The notes under the pieces are model-generated. The model searched no databases. It had not been told where the DNA came from and saw nothing but the letters and a program-made list of their open reading frames with translations. Shown here in pieces: positions 58,182 to 64,000 of a DNA stretch of 64,000 bases. Source of the DNA: Letharia columbiana (Eukaryota; Ascomycota; Lecanoromycetes; Lecanorales; Parmeliaceae). The translations under genes were made by a program, and so were the position numbers. The DNA lies in NCBI RefSeq assembly GCF_014066305.1, contig NW_023501062.1:362501-426500 (forward strand), in the 5' to 3' direction. How positions within the stretch are numbered: the first letter of the stretch is position 1; each line of letters opens with the position of its first letter.

Positions 58182-61097
58182 ACGGCGGGGGGCCTGCCTG
58201 CCCTCCGGACCCTGCCCCGGTTCTCGCCGCTCCCGGGAGGAAGTTATGCTGACGCGGAGGGGTCTGCGTAGCTGAGCGTGTCGGAGGCGGCGTGCCCGAT
58301 CGATCGGGCGAACGAACGAACGTCCCGGTGGCCGGGTCGTCTTGGACCGTTGCCGGGTCCCCCTCCCCGGAGCGTCGAGCGTGCGTGAAGCTTTGCGGGG
58401 GCGGGAGTGAGGAGCGCCTTTTCTAGGCGTTCCGGTGGTTCCTGTGGGCGGTCGTTGTCGCGTGGGCGCGGCTGGGGGAGGGAAGTGGGGGGGGTAAAAG
58501 TCTGAGGTTGGATGGGAGATGCTCATTTTATGAGGGAGGGAGTCCCTTATCGACTGGCGGGGGGGGGGGGGCTGCAAGATCTGTTTCCGCAGGGTAGATG
58601 CTTGTCCGTGTGGCTGAGGCTGTTTCGTTAATTCGCGTTTTCCTGCCTATCCGAGGTTTTCCAGAGAGGTGATGCCATAGTGGTCGAGCAATCCTCTTTC
58701 CGCCATTCTTTCCATCGTCCACAGCTAATTCCACGGATCGCTTGTTGCCTCGAATATCCTTGCATTCAACGCCGTGTTTGAACGACCCCTTTTTGGTTCT
58801 CTCAACAAACACGACTCTCCTGATTGATAAGCACCGAAGGATTACCGAGTCGACACGAGCGGAAATTCACAAGAGGGGGGGTTGTACGACACTACTTTAG
58901 ATAGCGGGGCCACGGACCGAATGGCCCTCTACCTTAGTTATTCAACAACGTTTTTGGGCACGTATCGCCAAACGTCGAGACACACGGCCAGAACCATCAC
59001 CCGCACGGATCCGACGGCCTCCTCCCCATGACCGCCGCCGCCGCTCACGCAATGGACACAAATGAAAAGATTACGGCAAGCCTGCGCTCTCCACCGCGCT
59101 CGAGAACCGCTCCCCGTACTAGTACGTCCCACCCAACGGTGCTAATTAATCCCCCGCTCCCACACTCCGCCCCCCTCAGCATTGCCCCTCCAGGCGATCG
59201 ACCCGAAACAACAACCCCCGCAGCGGCAACCACACCGTCGACCGTAACCCTCCGACCACGACTCCAAACGGCTCGCGGCGTCTCCTCTGGCGCTGCCGTC
59301 GACATTTTGCATGGCTCACCATGCTACTGGGTGTGGTGGAGGCGCTGCGAGCGGGGTTACGTGGCTCGTGCGGGGGTTGCACGGGGAGGGGGGCGGGGAT
59401 GATGCTTTTTTTTTTTTCTCCTCCTCCTCCTCCTCCCCCGACGGTCCGGGCGCGCGGTGCGGCTCCCGAGTCCGCCGAGCGACAGTCGGCGTGGGTGTCA
59501 GCGTGGCCCAGGTCACCCCTTTTTCGAGCAGACTCGGGTGCCGCATCCGCCGCTACCGTGCCAAAGATGACAAGCCGCGGCGTGCCGGAAGGCTACCGGT
59601 GGCCACGTTCGGAGGTGCTTGGCGCGTGCAGCGGTGGCGGGATCTGTGAAGGGGGGAAGCCTGGGGGGATAAGCTTGGGACTGTATAGTTTGGGACGGGA
59701 GGGAAAGCGCACGGGTTGGGTATCGCGGACGCTGGAGACGGGCGTGCTTCCGGTGGGTCTGAGTCGGGACGGAGGGGGTGGTGATCGGATGGAGACGCAG
59801 TGCAGTGCCGTGCCCGTTGGGAGTCATGTCGGTCCGATCCGATCAAAATCCCGAGCCATCATCTTCGCCGACCCCTTCCTTCCTTTCTTCCCTCCGTGTT
59901 TGAAGCTCTCGTCCACCATCCACACTCGTGCGATTATACCCCTTCGTATCCCAGTGTTGCTACTGGGACGCGGCGATGCTACAACCCGTTCCCGATATTG
60001 AAATATCGGTGTAGGTAGGCACCGACGATGTCGACGTTGACGCCGTGGCTGATCTATCCGGACAGACTAGCGTGGCACGCTTTCGGTTTGTATGATATTC
60101 GCCTTGCTGTATTAAAGGTCCTGGTCGGTTGTTGTGTCCGATGGTACCGTTGCGACGGGGGGTGGGGATAAGAGCTGAAAAAGATGCCGGTCTATGTGAT
60201 GGACGGTGACAAAGTCGGTCGTTGTGGGAATAGCCGTCTGTATACTTTACTACTCACTCCCGGATCACGAGGCCAAGTTGGATGCCCTCTCTGCCTTCAA
60301 TAGCACTGGTCCCTTCCCCAACCATTCACGTTGTCTCCATATCAGTACCGTTGAGGTGGACGTGCAGTAGTCTTTGGGATCCTCCCCCTCCCGCATCACG
60401 AGGCCGGTCGGATGCTACTCCGGCTCGAATGGCTCTGGTCCGTCTTTACGCAATCGAGGACACGATTTCGGCGGTATGGTGATATCGCCGCGGTCGAAGA
60501 ACGGGCGTGGACTCGCTGGGATATGTCCGACGTCGGTGCTCTGGCTCGGTATGGGGTCTTTGACGGCACGGCTCCTCTCTTTTTCTCTCTCTACGACAGT
60601 GCGGACGGGTTTGGCTCTCATGCGGATACGTGGATGTGAAGGGTATGTCTCTCGTCGTCTGCTTCTTGCTTGCTTTCTTTCTTCCTTTCTTTCTTTACGT
60701 CCTTCTTTACGTCCTTACTTCCATACCACAGCACTCTACCTCGCTCACTCACTCACAGAGCAATTCTTCCCTTTCTCCTTCTTCCTCTTCCTCTTCCTCC
60801 AAAAAACATACACACGCCCTCGACAAGCCACCGCTCTAGCAATTTTCTTCTTCTTCTTCTTCCTCCTCCAAAATATTACAACCCCCCCCCCTCACTACCA
60901 CCGACCCCATCACCCACCACACCCATGACGAACAAACGCCTTTTTCCCACTTCCGCCCCACGACCCCAAGGCCGATCTACCGCCACCCGACATCGCCGCC
61001 GCGCTGGCAGACATCGACGCGGGATTTCGCTCGCAACCATAAGGCCTTATATCCCCCCCCCCCCAACCCAAAGATTTCTCAGAGTCTAGTCCGTCAA

Positions 61098-61164
61098 CCC
61101 ATCCCATCCCATCCATCCATCCATCCATCCATCCATCCATCCATCCATCCATCCATCCATCCAT
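61098..61164. repeat. CCAT/CCCAT microsatellite
   Basis: CCCAT repeats pass into about 13 uninterrupted ATCC units. Confidence 0.95.
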
Positions 61165-61469
61165 TTCTCCCCCTCGTCCAAACCATCCTCTCACTCCTGA
61201 CGAACCTCACCCACATACACCATCCACCATACACCCATCCATCAAGCCCAACACCACCCTACCCAACCCAACCCATCTTCCCCCTCCCCCCCGCGGCTCC
61301 TCCTCCTCCAATCAACCACCCGGTCCAACCGTCCCGTCACCGCACGCCGGGCCCATCCCCCACATCCCGGTCGGATCTGCCCCCTGCCCCTGCCCCTGCG
61401 ACGGCTTCGGGGGTTGGGGTTCGCGCGCGTTGTAGGTACGTGGATGGGTGTCGGGGATGGTTCGAGCGT

Positions 61470-61612
61470 GGGTTGGATTGGGTTGGATTGGATTGGATTG
61501 GATTTGGATTGGATTGGTGGGGGGGGTGGTAAGGTTCTTGTGGTGTGGTGTGGTGTGGTCGGTTGGGGCGAGGGATGGGATGGGATGGGATGGGATGGGA
61601 TGGGGATGGGAT
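61470..61612. repeat. G-rich repeats with G-quadruplex potential
   Basis: GGATT repeats (about 61475-61518), TGGTG repeats (61540-61560), and GGGAT repeats at 61572-61610 with seven or more GGG runs separated by AT. Confidence 0.9.
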
Positions 61613-62006
61613 GCAGTGGAGTCGTGCTGGAGTGGGGGGGTGGGGGGGTTCTTTGGGGGACTGTGGGCTTGAGCGGGTGGGTTTCTGGTCGGGGGCGAGC
61701 GGGTGAGGGTGTAGGGTGAGTGGTTAGGCGGTGGGATATTTTGGTCGTTGAGCCTGGAGTGCTTCTTTCTTTTCTCATTTCGAATTTCAGATGTCTATAT
61801 ATATCGACTTGACTTGACTTGACTTGTAAGGGAGGACGCCCGCGGTCTGTGCTTCTTGCTGCTTGGGAAACAAGATATTCTAACGGGGTTTTCTGAACCC
61901 ATATTTCATCGAGTATGACAGCTCAATGCACCTTGCAAACAGGCTTAGACACCGGAAGCAACCTGCATCCGTATCATCGCGAACGTCTACCTACGACAGC
62001 GGACAT

Positions 62007-63096
62007 TTAGACATAGATAGGCTGCGGGACCCCATAGTTCAATGGATCGTTAAACCTCAACCCCTTATCCAACCCACTAATGCTCTCCACCTCACTCTTC
62101 TCGAGATTCCAACCCGTAACATCCAGGTTCTGCGCCAGACGTCCCTGGTTGTTGCTCTTCGGGATGACCGCCACGTCTCTCTGCGTCGCCCAACGCAATA
62201 GTACCTGCGCGGGCGTCTTGCCATGCTTCTCGGCGGTCTTCTTGACCGTTGCGTTATCCATGAGTAGAGGCGTGTCTTTGGCGCGCTGCATGTCGAGTTC
62301 GAGGAAGGATTGGGGACCGAAGGATGAGTAGGCTGTGATGGCTATGCCTTGGCTTTGGGCAAATTTGACGAGGCCTTCTTGGGTGAGGTAGGGGTGATGT
62401 TCGATTTGGAGGGTCGCGGGAGGGATCTTGGCGTAGCGGAGGAGATCCATGAGGAGCTGGCCGTTGAAGTTGCTGATGCCGATGGATTTGGCCATACCCT
62501 TGCTCACAAGCTTCTCCATGGCCGTCCAAGTCTCTTGGATGGTAGCGTTACCGGGAACGACGTTCTTGCCATCGTAGGTGAAGCCGGGAGGGTAGCGCTC
62601 GGAAGGATCGACGTATTTGAGGGAGATGGGGAAATGGACGATGTAGAGATCGAAGTAGTCGATACCCCAGTCTTCGAGTTGCTTTTTGCAGATGGGCTCG
62701 ACACGGTCGTGGTCGTGGAAGGAGTTCCAAAGCTTGGAGACGAGGAAGAGGTCGGAGCGTTTGACTATGCCTTCTTTGATGGCGCGGGCGACGCCTTGGC
62801 CGGATTCTTGTTCGTTGCCGTAGTCTGGGAGTAATTAGGATGCGAGTGCGAGAGGATCGCTGGATAGGCTTGTGGGAAAACGAGTCGTCGGAGACTTACC
62901 ACATGCACCATCAAAGAGACGGTAGCCAGACTTGATGGCGTTATAGACAGTATCGGCACAGGTGTCATTGTTGACTTTCCAAAGTCTGGGCAGACGATGA
63001 GCATGCTTTCTGAAACGACATGAGATGGCCCACTCACCCAAAGCCAACGAGGGGCATCTGGTGGCCGCTGTTGAGCTTGACGGTAGGAGAAGTCAT
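62007..63096 (-). CDS. XYL1: NAD(P)H-dependent D-xylose reductase (aldo-keto reductase)
   Basis: Exons 63038-63096, 62900-62985, 62007-62824 with introns of 52 and 75 nt; 320 residues, the usual length. Start [20 protein letters not shown]. The catalytic tetrad can be seen: Asp in RLFDGACDYGNE with Tyr in the same block, Lys in LVSKLWNS, His in DLYIVHFPI. The cofactor motif [14 protein letters not shown] near the C-terminus matches xylose reductases, which read IPKSN. The enzyme reduces D-xylose to xylitol in the cytosol, the first step of the fungal pentose pathway. The C-terminal end (YGVPQPIYV) differs from the ...IF ending I recall in relatives. The third exon was joined by frame and matches along its length. 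Confidence 0.92.
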
Positions 63097-63707
63097 GCTG
63101 GCGTATGATCTAAATGCAACTCTTTGAAGACGGACTGATGAGTTGAACTTATAAGTAATGGGCAATGGTTGCTTGAAGAGAATTGAGGTGGTTCTATTAG
63201 ATTTGTCAGATGCACTCCTTGTGTATAAAGCTGCAGGGCAAGTGTAAGTAAATACCGAGTGAAGGGATTGATAATGTTCATCTGCTCGTCAAGTCAAAGA
63301 AGAATACTCAAGTGGAGAGAAAGAAAAAGGGCGGTTGCCCCACATGAACCCCACACAATTGGCATTACGTCGGCGAGATGTAGGCACGCTTGTAACTTCC
63401 GAAATCAGTCTTATGATTTTTAGGCAAAACGGAACGGAGAGCGCCTAAATGGATAAATCAAGTGATCAACATAAAGTATACAAGAAATAAAACGGCATTT
63501 GCTTCCGGCAACGCAAAAACAGATGCAGCTTGGAAGCGCATGTTATGAATCGCATAGTAAAGGCTGGTGTTGGCTCTTATTGGTCAAATGCAACAGAACA
63601 AATAGGGGTCAGTAACAACAACGATTGGATAACAGTGCCCTGCCTGTTGTCCGAGATGCAACGCCGTCAACCCTAATCCATGCGATGCAGAATTGTTTGC
63701 GTAGCTA
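63097..63707. other. Intergenic region
   Basis: 611 bp between XYL1 (start side) and the end of SDS22, both minus. It contains an ATG-less promoter region and the SDS22 3' UTR. Nothing else seen. Confidence 0.5.
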
Positions 63708-64000
63708 TCAAGTTACTCGTACATAAGCTGTCGAGTCGTCAGCACTTGTCCTTGGAGAGATGTGGAGACGAGCAGGAATCGTCTTCACGTACTTGCATCG
63801 ATCTGCTGAATCTGCGGTAACGCCAGTCGGATCTTGTTTCTATACAAAGCCGGGTTCTTCAACTGCAGAGGGTTCATCTCGAAGTAGACCGTATTCAACT
63901 CCTTCTTGTCTGCCAATTCCCTTTCCACTTCTTCAAACGATATGATTAGGTTCGAGGAAGCCCACAACTCTTCTAAATGCTTTTGATTCTCCAAGTTCGT
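63708..64000 (-). CDS. SDS22: SDS22, PP1 regulatory subunit (3' part; continues past the window)
   Basis: The visible exons are 63793-64000 and 63708-63727, separated by a 65-nt intron (GTACGT, CTGACGACTCGACAG). The last residues are the conserved LRR-cap of Sds22: LEELWASSNLIISFEEVE, DKKELNTVYFEMNPLQ, YRNKIRLALPQIQQIDATYV. The 5' part of the gene lies to the right of the window. Sds22 is a leucine-rich-repeat protein that binds and directs protein phosphatase 1. The final exon encodes only a few residues (after QIDA: TYVRVT). Confidence 0.93.

Larger units (their letters stand above)
58182..62006. other. GC-rich low-complexity region of 3.8 kb
   Basis: No gene is supported. It includes C-rich and CT-rich stretches (59400-59445, 60650-60900), simple repeats at 61098-61164 and G-rich DNA at 61440-61740. 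Frames are biased by composition. A weak 3'-exon-like segment near 60950-61043 (reading [17 protein letters not shown] then stop) is noted without a call. Confidence 0.5.

Noticed and set aside
61242..61778. 178-residue Pro/Ser/Thr-rich minus frame
   Set aside because: Composition of the G-rich repeats alone explains it; no conserved segment.

Overview
This window looks like chromosomal DNA of a filamentous ascomycete (Pezizomycotina). The evidence is the many short GT-AG introns (45 to 65 nt) with CTAAC/CTGAC-like branch sites, and fungal-specific families: an Ngg1/Ada3 SAGA subunit, a Clr2 silencing factor, a Nan1/Utp17 U3 processome protein, a DUF1479 dioxygenase, a D-xylose reductase and a fungal bZIP. 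Five introns are unusually long (144 to 168 nt) and resemble each other at both ends, as expected of introner-like elements. These are best known from Dothideomycetes, so that class is my best guess (inference).

Layout. 1-5.8 kb: an open-ended repeat-rich ORF, a single-pass membrane protein (-) and a Ser/Thr kinase (+). 6.3-14.4 kb: Npr2 (+), Ngg1/Ada3 (-), a PA-TM-RING type ubiquitin ligase (+) and a WDR89-like protein (-). 15.7-22.3 kb: Clr2 (+, seven exons) and a peroxisomal ABCD half-transporter (-). 23.7-27.2 kb: a secreted protein built from three copies of one unrecognised domain (+) and a PAF-acetylhydrolase-like esterase (-). 27.45-28.95 kb: an AT-rich inverted-repeat structure with a 689-bp element inside it that has perfect 18-bp terminal inverted repeats and TA flanks. 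29.5-33.4 kb: Nan1/Utp17 (-) and RPB10 (+) share a 265-bp promoter. 33.8-38.9 kb: DUF1479 protein (+), nitrilase with a repeat-bearing tail (+) and a small secreted protein (-). 41.0-47.1 kb: a large disordered protein with a C-terminal zinc-binding segment (-) and a bZIP factor (-). 47.1-52.1 kb: gene-poor. 52.1-58.2 kb: a GH18 protein (+), a PSR1/SCP-type phosphatase (+) and a small Cys-rich ORF (+). 58.2-62.0 kb: GC-rich, low-complexity DNA whose strand composition flips from C-rich to G-rich. 62.0-64.0 kb: xylose reductase (-) and the 3' end of SDS22 (-).

Most genes are housekeeping: nutrient signalling (Npr2), chromatin (Ngg1, Clr2), ribosome and transcription machinery (Nan1, RPB10), peroxisomal lipid transport, and PP1 regulation (Sds22). 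There is no clear secondary-metabolite cluster. The most unusual signals are the introner-like introns, the nested inverted-repeat elements, the triplicated secreted protein, the nitrilase tail repeats, and an in-frame stop just before a conserved-looking tail in the WDR89 gene. Exon boundaries were built by hand from splice signals and reading frame, and no database search was run.
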